NCBI GenBank assembly: GCA_028285215.1
Contig: JANQPZ010000003.1
Location: 1 to 34,322, forward strand
Source of the DNA: Rhodovibrionaceae bacterium
GTDB lineage: Bacteria; Pseudomonadota; Alphaproteobacteria; Kiloniellales; DSM-21159
Length of the DNA: 34,322 nt
Direction: 5' to 3'
Made by a program: the position numbers and the translations under genes. The notes beneath the pieces were generated by a model. The model was not told the DNA's origin. It did not search any database and was given only the letters and a program-made list of their open reading frames with translations. How positions within the stretch are numbered: the first letter of the stretch is position 1; every line of letters begins with the position of its first letter. Shown piece by piece: positions 8,801-18,467 of the stretch.

Positions 8801-9265
8801 ATGGCCGCGACGCTGATGAAGCGCGAGCAGCAGGGCGCCAGCCATCGTCGCCGGCGCAATCGCTGGTCGCCGATGAGCGAAATCAACGTGACCCCCTTCG
8901 TCGATGTGATGCTAGTCTTGCTGATCGTCTTCATGGTGACCGCGCCGCTGCTGACGGTCGGAGTGCCGGTCGATCTCCCCCAGACGCAGGCCCAGAACAT
9001 CTCCGAACCCGTGGAGCCGCTGGTGGTGACCGTCGATGCCAGAGGCGACGTCTATGTCCAGGAAACCCCTGTCGAGCTCGGCGTGCTGGTGCCGCGGCTG
9101 GTGGCGATCACCGAGAGCAATCCCGACACCCGGATCTACATTCGCGGCGACCGTAACCTTCAGTACGGTCGTGTGATGCAAGTCATGAGCACGATCAATG
9201 CCGCCGGCTTCAACCGCGTGGCGCTGATCGCCGAACTGCCGCCACCCGAGCCGGTGATGGAGTGA
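8801..9265 (+). CDS. tolR: Tol-Pal inner-membrane motor subunit TolR
   Basis: ExbD/TolR-family protein: short cytoplasmic tail, one membrane helix, periplasmic domain. 154 residues. Following the basic tail SHRRRRNRWSPMSEINVTPF is VDVMLVLLIVFMVTAPLL (about 34-53), with the essential membrane Asp at residue 35. The periplasmic domain has LVVTVDARGDVYVQ and DTRIYIRGDRNLQYGRVMQV, equivalent to the peptidoglycan-binding domain of E. coli TolR. It sits 3 bases after tolQ and is surely in the same operon. Confidence 0.97.
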   Translation: MAATLMKREQQGASHRRRRNRWSPMSEINVTPFVDVMLVLLIVFMVTAPLLTVGVPVDLPQTQAQNISEPVEPLVVTVDARGDVYVQETPVELGVLVPRLVAITESNPDTRIYIRGDRNLQYGRVMQVMSTINAAGFNRVALIAELPPPEPVME

Positions 9266-9302
9266 GGGTGGCTTCGCAGTAGGACAGGGAGTTTCCTGTA
9301 TC

Positions 9303-10364
9303 GTGACCTTAGCGGCCTCGACCGCCCAGAACGGCAACAGCATGACCGCCGCGCTGACTGGCTCGGTGGCGTTGCATGTTGCCGTCGTGGTCCTGGCTAT
9401 GGTGGGCCTGCCCAGCCTGGAGGAGCGTCAGCCGATCGCCCCCGTGGTTTCGGTCGATCTGGTGACCGTCGACCAGTTGGCGGAGGCCGCGGCTCAGACC
9501 GAGGCCGAGTTCGCCGGCGTCCCCGAGGCCCCTGAGGCGGAGTTGGCGGAGAGCCCTGCCGAGACGGCGGAGGTCCCGCCGATACCGGAGGCTGCCCCGA
9601 CCGAACCCCCGGTCGCCGACACGCCGCCTGAGCCGACGCCCGAGCCTGCAGCGACACCCGAACCCGTTCCGCCGCAGGCTGCAGAGGCCCCGCCGCCGCC
9701 GGACTCTGCGCCTCCGCCCCAAGTGGCTCCGGAGCCCGAGCCCGCCCCAGCGCCCGAGGCCCAGGTCGCGGAAGCCTTGGAAGCGGAGGCTCAGGAAGCC
9801 GAGGCGCAACCGGCCGAGCCGGCCTTGATGTCCGACATCACGCCACCGTTGCCTCAGCGCCGACCGCAGGTCGCCGAACGGCCCGAACCTGAGCCTGAGC
9901 CCGAGCCCGAGCCCGAGCCTCAGGAGGAACCGCAGGACCGCTTGCAGTCGGTGTTGCGCAACGTGCTGCAGAATCGCGAGGAGCCTCAGCCCCGCCGGAC
10001 CCAGCAGGCCGCGCGCCCGGGACCCGGCAATGCTCTGCCCTCCAGCGCCGTGGTCAATCAGCTGGGCCAGATCATCCAGAGCAAGATGGCTTACTGCTGG
10101 CGGATCGACCCGGGCGCGCGCAACGCCGACGAGCTGTTCGTGGTCATGGACATCGAGCTGACTCGCGAGGGCTTCGTTCTCGGCGAACCGCGCTTCGCCG
10201 ACCCAGGCCGGATCAACAGTGACCGTTTCTACCGTGCTGCGGCCGAGAATGCGCGGCGCGCCGTTCTGGACTGCCAGCCTTACACCGAATTGCCCCAGTC
10301 CCAGTACGATGTCTGGAGGTCAATCCGCCTCCGATTCGACCCGCGGCAGATGTTGGGAGGATAG
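9303..10364 (+). CDS. tolA: Cell-envelope integrity protein TolA
   Basis: Bridges the inner-membrane TolQR motor to periplasmic TolB and Pal. 353 residues. A single membrane helix (about 16-36, [17 protein letters not shown]) carries the SxxxH-type contact residue. A very long low-complexity Pro/Glu/Ala region (about 60-225) includes an (EP)n tract near 195-210. The folded C-terminal TolA domain (about 245-350) has the conserved [46 protein letters not shown] and [11 protein letters not shown]. The GTG start has AGGGAG 12 bases upstream; ATG at 9342 is an alternative that still keeps the helix. In E. coli the spacer is a long Ala/Lys helix, whereas here it is proline-rich as in TonB. It is called TolA rather than TonB by position and by the C-terminal domain. 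Confidence 0.9.
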   Translation: MTLAASTAQNGNSMTAALTGSVALHVAVVVLAMVGLPSLEERQPIAPVVSVDLVTVDQLAEAAAQTEAEFAGVPEAPEAELAESPAETAEVPPIPEAAPTEPPVADTPPEPTPEPAATPEPVPPQAAEAPPPPDSAPPPQVAPEPEPAPAPEAQVAEALEAEAQEAEAQPAEPALMSDITPPLPQRRPQVAERPEPEPEPEPEPEPQEEPQDRLQSVLRNVLQNREEPQPRRTQQAARPGPGNALPSSAVVNQLGQIIQSKMAYCWRIDPGARNADELFVVMDIELTREGFVLGEPRFADPGRINSDRFYRAAAENARRAVLDCQPYTELPQSQYDVWRSIRLRFDPRQMLGG

Positions 10365-10368
10365 CTCT

Positions 10369-11742
10369 GTGACCCTTGCCCGCCGTCCCTCGTTGATGAC
10401 CCCCTTTGCCCCCTTGCCGCTGAGAACCGCCGCGACACTGCTCGGCATCATCATCGCTTTCGCCTTCGTCGCCGCGCCGGTTCGGGCCCAGCTCACGGTC
10501 GATATCGTACGCGGTTTTGCCGAGCCGCTGCCGATCGCGATCACCGACTTCCATTCAGACACAGCTGAGCAGGCGCAGATCGGCGCCGACATCTCCAAGG
10601 TCATTTCCGACAACTTGGCGCGGTCCGGGTTGTTTCAGCCGATCGATCAGCGTGCCTTCATCCAGGATACGGCCAGCGTCCAGAACGGACCGAGATTCGC
10701 GGATTGGCGGCTGATCAATGCCAAAGCCCTGGTCAGCGGCGGTGTCGAGATAACCCCCGACGGACGGCTGCGGGTTTTCTACCGCCTCTGGGACGTCTTG
10801 GCGGAGCAGGAAATGACCGGGCTGGGTTACACGACCACCCAGTCGAACTGGCGGCGCATCGCCCACATCATCTCCGACGCCATCTACAAGCGCATGACAG
10901 GTGAGGACGGCTACTTCGATACGCGCCTCGTCTATGTCGCCGAGAGCGGGCCGCAGGATCGCCGCGTCAAGCGTTTGGCGATCATGGATCAGGATGGTGC
11001 TAACCATCAGTTCCTGACCGAAGGACAGAATCTGGTTCTGACGCCGCGGTTCTCGCCGACGACCCAGGAAATCACCTACTTGTCTTACGAGAACAACAGG
11101 CCGCGGGTGTATTTGCTCGATTTGCAGACCGGGCGGCGGGAGGTCTTGGGAGACTTTCCCGGCATGACTTTCGCACCTCGGTTTTCCTTCGATGGCAACA
11201 AGGTGGTCATGTCGATGGCCGAGGCCGGCAACAGCGACATCTACACCATGGATCTGCGGACCCGGCAGGTGCGGCGGCTGACCACGAGTCCGGCGATCGA
11301 CACCTCTCCGTCCTTCGCGCCAGACGGCTCCCGCCTGGTCTTCAACTCCGACCGGGGCGGGGCGCAACAACTCTACGTGATGAACGCCGACGGATCGGAT
11401 GTGCGCCGGATATCCTTCGGCCAGGGACGCTATGCCACGCCGGTTTGGTCGCCGCGCGGGGACTTGATCGCCTTTACCCGCATGCACCAAGGCACGTTCT
11501 ATATCGGCGTGATGAAACCCGACGGAGAGGGAGAGCGGATGCTGGCCAGCGGTTTCCTGGTCGAAAGTCCGACCTGGGCCCCGAATGGGCGGGTGCTGTC
11601 CTTCTACCGTACCGAGCGCGCGACGTCGCAGGGCCAGCAGCGCAGCCGGCTCTATACAATCGATCTGACCGGGTTTAACGAACGCGAGGTTATTACGCCG
11701 CTCGACGCCTCCGACCCGGCATGGTCGCCCTTGATTCCGTGA
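10369..11742 (+). CDS. tolB: Periplasmic translocation protein TolB
   Basis: Soluble periplasmic six-bladed beta-propeller that cycles between TolA and Pal. 457 residues from GTG at 10369, which has GGGAGG 8 bases upstream; the longer frame overlapping tolA is rejected. A signal peptide spans about residues 1-41 (hydrophobic core [18 protein letters not shown], cleavage before QLTVD). The N-terminal domain has [27 protein letters not shown] and [13 protein letters not shown]. The propeller blades carry WD-like repeats such as [49 protein letters not shown] and DPAWSPLIP at the end. The length is typical. Confidence 0.97.
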   Translation: MTLARRPSLMTPFAPLPLRTAATLLGIIIAFAFVAAPVRAQLTVDIVRGFAEPLPIAITDFHSDTAEQAQIGADISKVISDNLARSGLFQPIDQRAFIQDTASVQNGPRFADWRLINAKALVSGGVEITPDGRLRVFYRLWDVLAEQEMTGLGYTTTQSNWRRIAHIISDAIYKRMTGEDGYFDTRLVYVAESGPQDRRVKRLAIMDQDGANHQFLTEGQNLVLTPRFSPTTQEITYLSYENNRPRVYLLDLQTGRREVLGDFPGMTFAPRFSFDGNKVVMSMAEAGNSDIYTMDLRTRQVRRLTTSPAIDTSPSFAPDGSRLVFNSDRGGAQQLYVMNADGSDVRRISFGQGRYATPVWSPRGDLIAFTRMHQGTFYIGVMKPDGEGERMLASGFLVESPTWAPNGRVLSFYRTERATSQGQQRSRLYTIDLTGFNEREVITPLDASDPAWSPLIP

Positions 11743-11907
11743 AAGCGCCCTCGATATATTGCGGCGGAATCGTGCGACTCCGCAGTCGGGGGGCATAATC
11801 TAGCCGAAGGCGGCCCCGGTGCTGCCTGTGGGTGATCGGCAGAGAACGAGTCGTTCGGGGTACTATCCTTAACAACCCGAACATCACATAAGGGGACTCT
11901 CGCAATC

Positions 11908-12405
11908 ATGAAGCTGAAGTATGTTCTGGTCGCAGCAGCGACCCTGTTGCTCGCCGCCTGCGAAAGCGCGCCCGAGGAGCAGGCCGGTCCGGCCACCGGG
12001 GGCGCGAACGGTGCCTCGACCGTAGGGGCTCCGACCGATCAGGTCGTGGCAGGGTCTCGTGAAGACCTCGTGCAGCAGGTCGGCGACCGCGTGTTCTTCG
12101 CTTTCGATTCGGCGGAGCTCAGCTCCGACGCGCGGGGCACCGTGGATCGCCTCGCCGCCTGGATGCAGCAGAATCCCAACGTGACGGTGACGGTCGAAGG
12201 CCATGCCGACGAGCGCGGTACCCGTGAGTACAACCTCGCTCTGGGCGAGCGCCGTGCCAGTGCCGTGCGTCAGTATCTGATCGCACTGGGGGTGGCACCG
12301 ACCCGGGTCGGTACCATCAGCTTCGGCAAGGAACGTCCGGCGGTGCTGGGCTCCAACGAAGCCGCTTGGGCGCAGAACCGCCGCGGCGTTTTCGTACCGA
12401 GCTGA
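11908..12405 (+). CDS. pal: Peptidoglycan-associated lipoprotein Pal
   Basis: Outer-membrane lipoprotein that binds peptidoglycan and TolB. 165 residues. A short signal peptide ends in a lipobox LAAC with lipid-accepting Cys18. An Ala/Gly-rich linker leads to the OmpA-like domain (about 55-165): RVFFAFDSAELSSDA, VEGHADERGTREYNLALGER with the Asp/Arg pair that holds diaminopimelate, and GTISFGKERP. The C-terminus is NRRGVFVPS, slightly unlike the usual RAV-V/L ending. GGGGAC lies about 10 bases before the ATG. The 165-base gap after tolB is long enough for a separate promoter, common because Pal is needed in excess of the other subunits. A strong terminator follows. Confidence 0.97.
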   Translation: MKLKYVLVAAATLLLAACESAPEEQAGPATGGANGASTVGAPTDQVVAGSREDLVQQVGDRVFFAFDSAELSSDARGTVDRLAAWMQQNPNVTVTVEGHADERGTREYNLALGERRASAVRQYLIALGVAPTRVGTISFGKERPAVLGSNEAAWAQNRRGVFVPS

Positions 12406-12452
12406 TGCGCGGGACGGGCTGAACGCGGGTCCGTCAAGCAGAAGCACGCAGA

Positions 12453-12490
12453 AGCGCCCGCCGCCAGCTACTGGCGACGGGCGCTTTTTC
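12453..12490 (+). terminator. Rho-independent terminator after pal
   Basis: AGCGCCCG (12453-12460) and CGCCAG (12462-12467) pair with CTGGCG (12471-12476) and CGGGCGCT (12478-12485), with one C/A mismatch, loop CTA and a run of T (12485-12489). It closes the ruv-tol-pal transcript and separates cpoB from it. Confidence 0.92.
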
Positions 12491-12761
12491 TTGCCTGCCA
12501 AGGCAGGTCTCCATGGCAACTGCAGCGCTCTAGAACACAGGCCCGGGAGGTGGCGAGCTGGATGCTCGTGTCCTCGTATCTTGGTTCCTGACTTCAGCGT
12601 GGCCGCCGCAATTTGGCCAAAGTGACCGGGAATTGATAGAAGACTGCGCGGCTTGGACTGGATTGCCCGAGTCGTCGCCGTGCGATGGCCGGCCGATCCC
12701 CGCAAACTTTCGCCGAAGAAGACGGCCGCTTGGAACGCAAACCCTGGAAAGCCGTATCGCC
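12491..12761. other. Gap between pal terminator and cpoB
   Basis: The whole pal-cpoB gap is 356 bases. Beyond the terminator I see no gene. An in-frame extension of cpoB back to 12633 has no signal peptide logic and is not used. A nine-base GCGCTCTAG at 12526-12534 matches the right end of the palindromic elements described below, but nothing else of the element is present, so this may be chance. The cpoB promoter must lie here, but I could not place it. Confidence 0.4.
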
Positions 12762-13823
12762 ATGCTTTTTGCTCGCTCCCTCAAGATCCATTGCCTGCCT
12801 GCACTGGTTGCGGTCGTGGCGATCGCAGGTTCGGCGCCGGCGGAGAGCGCTGTTCAGGATTTCGCGGGCAGCCAGTCTGCTCTGTCCGGGGCGCTCGTGG
12901 ACTTGCACGCCGCCGCCACGGAAACTGCCGCCGAGCATCGCGCCTTGACGCTGCAGCTCGCCCAGTCTTCCGGCCTGAATGCTGCTCAGGCGGCGCAGTT
13001 CGAGCGCAGACTCTCCGGCCTGGAAAGCGAACTGCGGCGCATGACCGGGCGCCTGGAAGATCTCGATTTCGGCATTCGCCAGCTCGGACAGCGTATGGAC
13101 CGCTTCGAATCCGAGACCAAGGCGCGTTTGCTGCGCCTCGAACAGGGGCAGCGCCCCCTGGAGGCCGAGGTCCCTTCGGCAACCTTCACGCCGCTCGACG
13201 GATCCGGGCCTACGGTGGTGGGGAGCAGCGATCCTGCCTCCGGCCAGACTGCCGGCGGCCAGCCCGGGCAGGCCCAGCCGGGACCGCTGGAGCCGCGCAC
13301 ACTCGGTACGATCAGCGACCAGGACTTGGCGGGTATTCGCCAGGGCGGTCAGGCCGGGACCGCTGGGGTAAGCCCCTCCCAAGCTCCGGCCGCTCCTGCC
13401 CCCGGTCAGCAGCAGGCGCTCGTATCCTTGCCGAGCGACGATCCTCAGGCCGCGTACAACTCGGCCTTCGATCTGCTGCGGCAGATGGATTACCCGGCGG
13501 CGGAGGCCGCCTTCGGCCAGTACATCGAGCTCTTTCCGGAGAGCGACTTGGCCGGAAACGCCAAGTACTGGCTCGGGGAAACTCACTACGTGCGCGGCGA
13601 CTATGAGACGGCCGCCGTGGTTTTCGCCGAGGGCTACCAAACCTATCCGAACAGCGGCAAGGCGCCGGACAATTTGCTAAAGCTGGGTATGTCGCTGTCC
13701 AATCTGGGGGCCACTCAGGACGCTTGCGCAACCTTTACGGAGCTGCAGCGCCGCTATCCCAATGCCGCGCCCACCGTTCTCCAGCGCGCGCAGCGCGAGG
13801 CCCAGCGCCTCGGCTGCGGCTGA
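12762..13823 (+). CDS. cpoB: Tol-Pal coordinator CpoB (YbgF)
   Basis: Periplasmic protein that couples outer-membrane constriction to septal peptidoglycan synthesis. 353 residues from the ATG at 12762, placing a signal peptide at the N-terminus (MLFARSLKIHCLPALVAVVA, cleavage near APA). A coiled-coil trimerisation region follows (about 65-125: RRLSGLESELRRMTGRLEDL). A Gly/Pro/Gln-rich linker comes next, then TPR repeats in the last 120 residues (AYNSAFDLLRQMDYPAAEAA, YWLGETHYVRGDYETAA, KLGMSLSNLG). It ends QREAQRLGCG. Frames upstream of 12762 lack a signal peptide. It lies after the pal terminator, so it is probably transcribed separately, with tilS. Confidence 0.94.
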   Translation: MLFARSLKIHCLPALVAVVAIAGSAPAESAVQDFAGSQSALSGALVDLHAAATETAAEHRALTLQLAQSSGLNAAQAAQFERRLSGLESELRRMTGRLEDLDFGIRQLGQRMDRFESETKARLLRLEQGQRPLEAEVPSATFTPLDGSGPTVVGSSDPASGQTAGGQPGQAQPGPLEPRTLGTISDQDLAGIRQGGQAGTAGVSPSQAPAAPAPGQQQALVSLPSDDPQAAYNSAFDLLRQMDYPAAEAAFGQYIELFPESDLAGNAKYWLGETHYVRGDYETAAVVFAEGYQTYPNSGKAPDNLLKLGMSLSNLGATQDACATFTELQRRYPNAAPTVLQRAQREAQRLGCG

Positions 13824-15228
13824 AGCCACCGTCGACGCCGTCGCGATCGGTCCGGGGGAGGCTGCCCGGCTGTTTGCCGACTGCGGTCCCTTCGAGCCGC
13901 GTCCGCAGGTTGCCGTGGCGGTGTCCGGCGGCGCCGATTCTCTTGCTCTGGCATGGTTGCTGCAGCGTTGGCTCGCAGGACAGGGGGGGCGGCTGCACGC
14001 GCTAATCGTCGATCACCGTCTGCGGCCGGGGTCTGCGGAGGAAGCCGCCGATGTGTCGGCTCGCTTGGCGACCTTGGGAATCGACAGCCGTATTTTGGTG
14101 TGGGAAGGCGCCGCCGAGGTCTCCGCCGGCGTTCAGGCGGCGGCGCGCGATGCGCGCTACAGCCTCTTGATCGAGGCCTGTAGGTCAGCCGGAGTCCTGC
14201 ACCTGGCCCTGGGCCATCATCGCGACGATCAGGTCGAAACCCTGCTGCAGCGGGCGAACTCCGGCAGCGGCCCGGATGGGCTTGCCGCAATGCCCTCTGT
14301 CGCGGAACTGCCCGATGTCCGGCTTATACGGCCTCTGCTGACCGTGCCGAAGGCCCGCTTGGCGGCGACTTGTCTGGCTGCCGGTTTGCCGTTCGTCGAG
14401 GATCCAAGCAATCGCGATGCCCGCTTCGCTCGCAGTCGCCTTCGCGCACAGGCGGTCGAGTTCGCCTTGGCCGGGCTGGCTCCCGAGCCGCTGTTCAGCT
14501 TAGCAACCACCGCCGGGCGCTTGCGCGCCGAACTGGAACAGCGGGTCGCCGCGCTGCTTGCGGAGACGGTTGTGCTACATCCCGCAGGCTACGCACGGGT
14601 GGCGCCAGCCTTGGCTGCCGCGCCGGATGCCCTGGCCCTGCGGTCCCTGGCGCAGCTATTGGCCTGTATCGGTGGCCGGACCTGGCCGCCGCGGACCCTG
14701 CGCAGCCAGCGTGCACTGCTGACTCTCCGAGAGCGGCCGCAACAAGCGGTGACGCTGGGCGGTTGTCGTCTGCTGCCGCAGCGTTCCGGATGGCTTGCGG
14801 TCCGCGAGTCGACGGCGGTGGTTCAACCGCTCGCGCCGGGCGATCGTCATCTGTGGGACGGCCGTTTCCTGGTGATGCTGCGGGAAGATGCGCCGCCTGG
14901 GCTGTCTGTCGGGCCGCTCGGTGAGGCTGGTTGGCAGGCCCTGGTGGCGTCGGAGCCGGGTCTGAAGGCCGCTGCCCTGCCGCCGGCGGCCCGCGTCACT
15001 CTGCCCACCCTGTTCGGCAGCCCGGCATCCGACCCGAGAAGATCCGGCCGCCCGGCACCGCTCGCCGTCCCACAGCTCGATTTTGCCGATTCAGACTGGG
15101 ATTCCCGCCTGTTTTCCTGCCGATTCCGCCCCCGGCGATCCTTGACGGCCGTAGGTTTCTGCCGGGCGCAGACGGCAGCTCGAGGTCGTCTGGACGTAAG
15201 CTCCGGGGCGAGCTTTACAGTTGCTTAG
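13762..15228 (+). CDS. tilS: tRNA(Ile)-lysidine synthetase TilS
   Basis: ATP-dependent enzyme that puts lysine on C34 of the tRNA-Ile CAU anticodon, changing its reading from AUG to AUA; essential. 488 residues. The PP-loop SGGADSLALAWLL starts at residue 55, followed by VDHRLRPGSAEEA, GVQAAARDARYSLL, LALGHHRDDQVETLLQRANS and VEDPSNRDARFARSRLR, all typical of the N-ATPase domain. The rest is an all-alpha middle domain and a loosely conserved C-terminal domain (about 380-450). The last 40 residues are Arg/Ser-rich and do not resemble the family. The ATG at 13762 lies 62 bases inside cpoB; no ATG or GTG start is seen between that point and the conserved domain. Confidence 0.9.
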   Translation: MPRPPFSSARSARPSASAAAEATVDAVAIGPGEAARLFADCGPFEPRPQVAVAVSGGADSLALAWLLQRWLAGQGGRLHALIVDHRLRPGSAEEAADVSARLATLGIDSRILVWEGAAEVSAGVQAAARDARYSLLIEACRSAGVLHLALGHHRDDQVETLLQRANSGSGPDGLAAMPSVAELPDVRLIRPLLTVPKARLAATCLAAGLPFVEDPSNRDARFARSRLRAQAVEFALAGLAPEPLFSLATTAGRLRAELEQRVAALLAETVVLHPAGYARVAPALAAAPDALALRSLAQLLACIGGRTWPPRTLRSQRALLTLRERPQQAVTLGGCRLLPQRSGWLAVRESTAVVQPLAPGDRHLWDGRFLVMLREDAPPGLSVGPLGEAGWQALVASEPGLKAAALPPAARVTLPTLFGSPASDPRRSGRPAPLAVPQLDFADSDWDSRLFSCRFRPRRSLTAVGFCRAQTAARGRLDVSSGASFTVA

Positions 15229-15248
15229 CGCTCGCGGCACATTATGTA
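15221..15248 (+). promoter_or_regulatory. Candidate ftsH promoter
   Basis: TTGCTT (15221-15226) and TATGTA (15243-15248) with 16 bases between, in the 78-base gap after tilS. Both hexamers match the consensus only half-way, so this is a weak call. A sigma-32-type promoter would also be plausible for ftsH, but I see no clear match. Confidence 0.28.
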
Positions 15249-15306
15249 GCACTGACGGGTCCCGGCACTGAACACGCGCCGACCCTGTCGACGAAGGGAA
15301 CGCGAC

Positions 15307-17226
15307 GTGAATTTCAGCCGCAATGCCGCTCTCTGGATTATCATAATCCTTCTGTTGTTCGCTCTGTTCAGCCTGTTCCAGGGCTCGCCCGGACCGAACA
15401 GCAGCTCGCAGGTCGCCTATTCGACCTTCCTGGACCGTGTCGAGGACGGCAACGTCCGTGACGTCACCATCCAGGGGCGCCAGATCGAGGGCACCTATAA
15501 CGACGGAACGCGCTTTTCCACCTATGCCCCCGAGGACCCGGGCATGGTCGAGGGGCTGCGCAACAACGGCGTTCAGATCAATGCGGCGCCGCAGGAATCG
15601 GCTTCGCCGCTGCTGCAGATTCTGATCTCCTGGTTCCCGATGCTGCTGCTGATTGCCGTGTGGATCTTCTTCATGCGGCAGATGCAGGGCGGCGGCGGCA
15701 AGGCCATGGGCTTCGGCAAATCGAAGGCCAAGCTGCTGACGGAAAAGCAGGGGCGGGTGACCTTCGACGATGTCGCCGGCATCGACGAGGCCAAGTCGGA
15801 GCTGGAGGAGGTCGTCGACTTCCTGCGCGATCCGCAGAAGTTCCAGCGTCTCGGCGGCAAGATCCCCAAGGGCATGTTGCTGGTCGGCCCGCCGGGTACC
15901 GGTAAGACCTTGCTGGCACGCGCCATCGCGGGCGAAGCCAACGTTCCCTTCTTCACGATTTCGGGATCGGACTTCGTCGAAATGTTCGTCGGCGTTGGCG
16001 CCAGCCGGGTCCGCGACATGTTCGAGCAGGGTAAGAAGAACGCGCCCTGCATCATCTTCATCGATGAGATCGACGCCGTCGGCCGCCATCGTGGTGCCGG
16101 CCTGGGCGGTGGAAACGACGAACGCGAGCAGACCCTGAACCAGCTTCTGGTCGAGATGGACGGCTTCGAGGCGAATGAAGGCGTCATCCTGATCGCCGCG
16201 ACCAACCGCCCGGATGTCCTGGACCCGGCGCTGCTGCGCCCCGGCCGTTTCGATCGCCAGGTCGTCGTGCCAAACCCGGACGTGCTGGGCCGCGAGCGTA
16301 TTCTGCGCGTTCACATGCGCAAGGTGCCTCTGGCGCCGGATGTCGATGCGAAGGTCGTGGCGCGCGGTACGCCGGGCTTCTCCGGTGCCGATCTGGCCAA
16401 TCTGGTCAACGAGGCAGCCTTGATCGCGGCACGGGCCGGCAAGCGTGTGGTGACGCAGAACGACTTCGAGAATGCCAAGGACAAGGTGCTGATGGGCGCC
16501 GAGCGCCGTTCCATGGTGATGACCGAGGAGGAGAAGGAGCTGACGGCTTACCATGAGGCCGGGCACGCGCTGGTCGGTCTCTTCGTGCCGGGTAATGATC
16601 CCTTGCACAAGGTCACCATCATCCCGCGCGGTCGGGCTCTGGGCGTGACCATGAACCTGCCGGAGAAGGATCGCTACGGCTACAAGGTGTCTGAAATCAC
16701 GGCCAAGCTGGCGATGATGTTCGGCGGCCGGGCGGCCGAGGAGATCATCTACGGCAAGGACAATGTCACCACCGGCGCCGGCAACGACATCCAGCAGGCG
16801 ACCAATCTGGCCCGCCGTATGGTGACCGAGTGGGGCATGTCCGAGAAGCTCGGGCCGTTGCGCTACAATGAGAACCAGGACGAGGTCTTCCTGGGCCACT
16901 CCGTCGCGCGTCAGCAGAACATCTCCGAAGCAACCGCTCGCGTGATCGACGAGGAAGTGCGTCGTATCATCGACGAGGCCGAGCGGAAGGCGCACGAGAT
17001 TCTCAACGAGCACATGGACGACCTGCATTTGCTGGCCAAGGGCCTGCTGGAATACGAAACGCTCGGGGCCGAGGAGGTGCAGCGCGTACTGCGCGGCGAG
17101 GCCATCGACCGCAGCGATCCCAGCGACAAGCCGCAGCAGCCAAGTGGCGGGCGCCGCTCGTCGGTGCCCTCCAGCGGGCGTCCAAAGGACAGCGGCATCG
17201 GGCCGGAGCCCGAGCCGGCCGGCTAG
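15307..17226 (+). CDS. ftsH: ATP-dependent zinc metalloprotease FtsH
   Basis: Hexameric inner-membrane AAA+ protease that degrades misfolded membrane proteins and short-lived regulators. 639 residues. Membrane helix 1 is at about 9-24 and helix 2 at about 102-123, with a periplasmic domain between. Walker A is GPPGTGKT (194-201), the pore loop is [17 protein letters not shown], Walker B is [12 protein letters not shown] (248-259), and the second region of homology runs [20 protein letters not shown]. The zinc site is HEAGH (416-420), with the third ligand in the [12 protein letters not shown] region near residue 493. The GTG start has AAGGGA about 8 bases upstream. The stop codon TAG lies inside a short palindromic element (17223-17257), and a strong terminator follows. 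Confidence 0.98.
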   Translation: MNFSRNAALWIIIILLLFALFSLFQGSPGPNSSSQVAYSTFLDRVEDGNVRDVTIQGRQIEGTYNDGTRFSTYAPEDPGMVEGLRNNGVQINAAPQESASPLLQILISWFPMLLLIAVWIFFMRQMQGGGGKAMGFGKSKAKLLTEKQGRVTFDDVAGIDEAKSELEEVVDFLRDPQKFQRLGGKIPKGMLLVGPPGTGKTLLARAIAGEANVPFFTISGSDFVEMFVGVGASRVRDMFEQGKKNAPCIIFIDEIDAVGRHRGAGLGGGNDEREQTLNQLLVEMDGFEANEGVILIAATNRPDVLDPALLRPGRFDRQVVVPNPDVLGRERILRVHMRKVPLAPDVDAKVVARGTPGFSGADLANLVNEAALIAARAGKRVVTQNDFENAKDKVLMGAERRSMVMTEEEKELTAYHEAGHALVGLFVPGNDPLHKVTIIPRGRALGVTMNLPEKDRYGYKVSEITAKLAMMFGGRAAEEIIYGKDNVTTGAGNDIQQATNLARRMVTEWGMSEKLGPLRYNENQDEVFLGHSVARQQNISEATARVIDEEVRRIIDEAERKAHEILNEHMDDLHLLAKGLLEYETLGAEEVQRVLRGEAIDRSDPSDKPQQPSGGRRSSVPSSGRPKDSGIGPEPEPAG

Positions 17227-17257
17227 AGCAGGATCGCTCTGGGTCGAACCGCTCTAG
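17223..17257. repeat. 35-bp derivative of the palindromic CTAGAGC element
   Basis: CTAGAGCAGGATCGCTCTGG at the left end is the same start as the 139-bp elements at 24224 and 30986, and the copy closes with GCTCTAG (17251-17257), a perfect 7-bp inverted terminal repeat. The interior hairpins are missing, so this looks like an internally deleted copy. The first TAG is the ftsH stop codon. Confidence 0.65.
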
Positions 17258-17279
17258 CGGCAGAGAGGTTTTCGACAAC

Positions 17280-17317
17280 GCAACGCCCCCGCCAGACTGG
17301 CGGGGGCGTTGCCTTTT
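17280..17317 (+). terminator. Rho-independent terminator after ftsH
   Basis: GCAACGCCCCCGCCAG (17280-17295) and CTGGCGGGGGCGTTGC (17297-17312) are perfect reverse complements, giving a stem of about 14 bp with a small loop centred on 17296, followed by CTTTT (17313-17317). It ends the ftsH transcript and is almost symmetric. Confidence 0.93.
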
Positions 17318-17371
17318 CCGTGTCGAACTTCCATAAGCTCGGGGCCGACGCTGAAGCATGCGCGCTGTCAG

Positions 17372-18406
17372 ATGAATTCCGAGACTTATCTCCTCCCCAC
17401 TGCCCTCACGCGAAGGCCTCTGCCCGCTGCGCTGCCGGTTGCCGGAGCGCTGCGCGCGGCCGCGGTGACGCTGCTGCATCGCGACCGGCCTGACGATGTG
17501 GTGCCCGCAGCAGCGCTTTCGCAGAGCTTTGCGGAGCGGGCTGCGTTGATTTCCGCGCCACGGGAGGCCTTCGCGGGTCTGTCGTTGGACAAGCCTCTCG
17601 TCATGGGGGTGATCAACGTCACCCCGGACAGTTTCTCTGACGGCGGCGACCGGCTGGACGCCGAGCGGGCCATTGCGGAGGGCCTGGCCATGGCCCGGGC
17701 CGGCGCGGCGATCCTGGACGTTGGCGGCGAATCGACCCGGCCAGGCGCGGAGCCCGTTCCGACTGATGAAGAGCTCCGCCGCGTGCTGCCGGTGATCGAA
17801 GCCCTGGCCGCGCAGGGCCTGCTCGTGTCGGTCGACACACGTCGGCCGGAGGTCATGCGGGCGGCCGCCTCGGCTGGAGCGCGCATTCTCAACGATGTGA
17901 CAGCGCTGACGGGCGATCCTGGCAGCCTCGAAACCGCCGCGGAGCTGGGTCTGCCGGTGGTGCTGATGCATATGCAGGGGGAGCCGCGCAGCATGCAGGC
18001 CGACCCGACCTATTGCGACGTGGCGCTGGATGTTTTCGACAATCTCGAGGCGCGGGTTGCGGCCTGCCTCGCCGCCGGCATTCCGCGCCGCCACATCGCC
18101 GTCGATCCCGGGATCGGCTTCGGCAAGACGCTGGCGCACAACCTCCAGCTGCTCGACCGTCTGGCACTGTTTCACGGTCTCGGCTGCGCGGTGATGTTAG
18201 GTGTGTCGCGAAAGTCCTTCATTGCCAGGCTGACGCAGGAGCAGGATCTGCCGCCCAAGCAGCGCTTGCCCGGCAGCCTCGCCGCGGCGCTTGCCGGCCT
18301 GCAGCGGGGCGTTCAGATCTTGCGCGTGCACGACGTGGCGGAGACCTGCCAGGCCGTGGCGGTGTGGGAGGCAATCTCCAGGATTGAAATCCAGAGTTTC
18401 CCCTGA
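17372..18406 (+). CDS. folP: Dihydropteroate synthase
   Basis: Joins 6-hydroxymethyl-7,8-dihydropterin pyrophosphate with p-aminobenzoate to form dihydropteroate in folate synthesis; the sulfonamide target. 344 residues. The TIM-barrel signature 1 is [16 protein letters not shown] (77-92) and signature 2 is [65 protein letters not shown] and GVSRKSFI follow in order. About 75 residues precede the barrel, an N-terminal extension compared with E. coli DHPS (282 aa). The ATG at 17372 is used because the longer frame would start inside the ftsH terminator. glmM follows after 61 bases, the order seen in many proteobacteria. Confidence 0.95.
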   Translation: MNSETYLLPTALTRRPLPAALPVAGALRAAAVTLLHRDRPDDVVPAAALSQSFAERAALISAPREAFAGLSLDKPLVMGVINVTPDSFSDGGDRLDAERAIAEGLAMARAGAAILDVGGESTRPGAEPVPTDEELRRVLPVIEALAAQGLLVSVDTRRPEVMRAAASAGARILNDVTALTGDPGSLETAAELGLPVVLMHMQGEPRSMQADPTYCDVALDVFDNLEARVAACLAAGIPRRHIAVDPGIGFGKTLAHNLQLLDRLALFHGLGCAVMLGVSRKSFIARLTQEQDLPPKQRLPGSLAAALAGLQRGVQILRVHDVAETCQAVAVWEAISRIEIQSFP

Positions 18407-18467
18407 GTGTGCCGACTTTGCTATAAGCCAGTGCGAAAAGGTAGAATCGGAGCCCCTTGAGCACATC

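Noticed and set aside
15091-17028. 645-codon open frame antisense to ftsH
   Set aside because: High GC with GC-rich third positions leaves antisense frames open; the plus strand encodes complete FtsH with all motifs, and the antisense product is His/Arg/Gln-rich with no recognisable domain.
17309-17371. Upstream extension of folP
   Set aside because: It begins inside the ftsH terminator stem; the ATG at 17372 is the sensible start.
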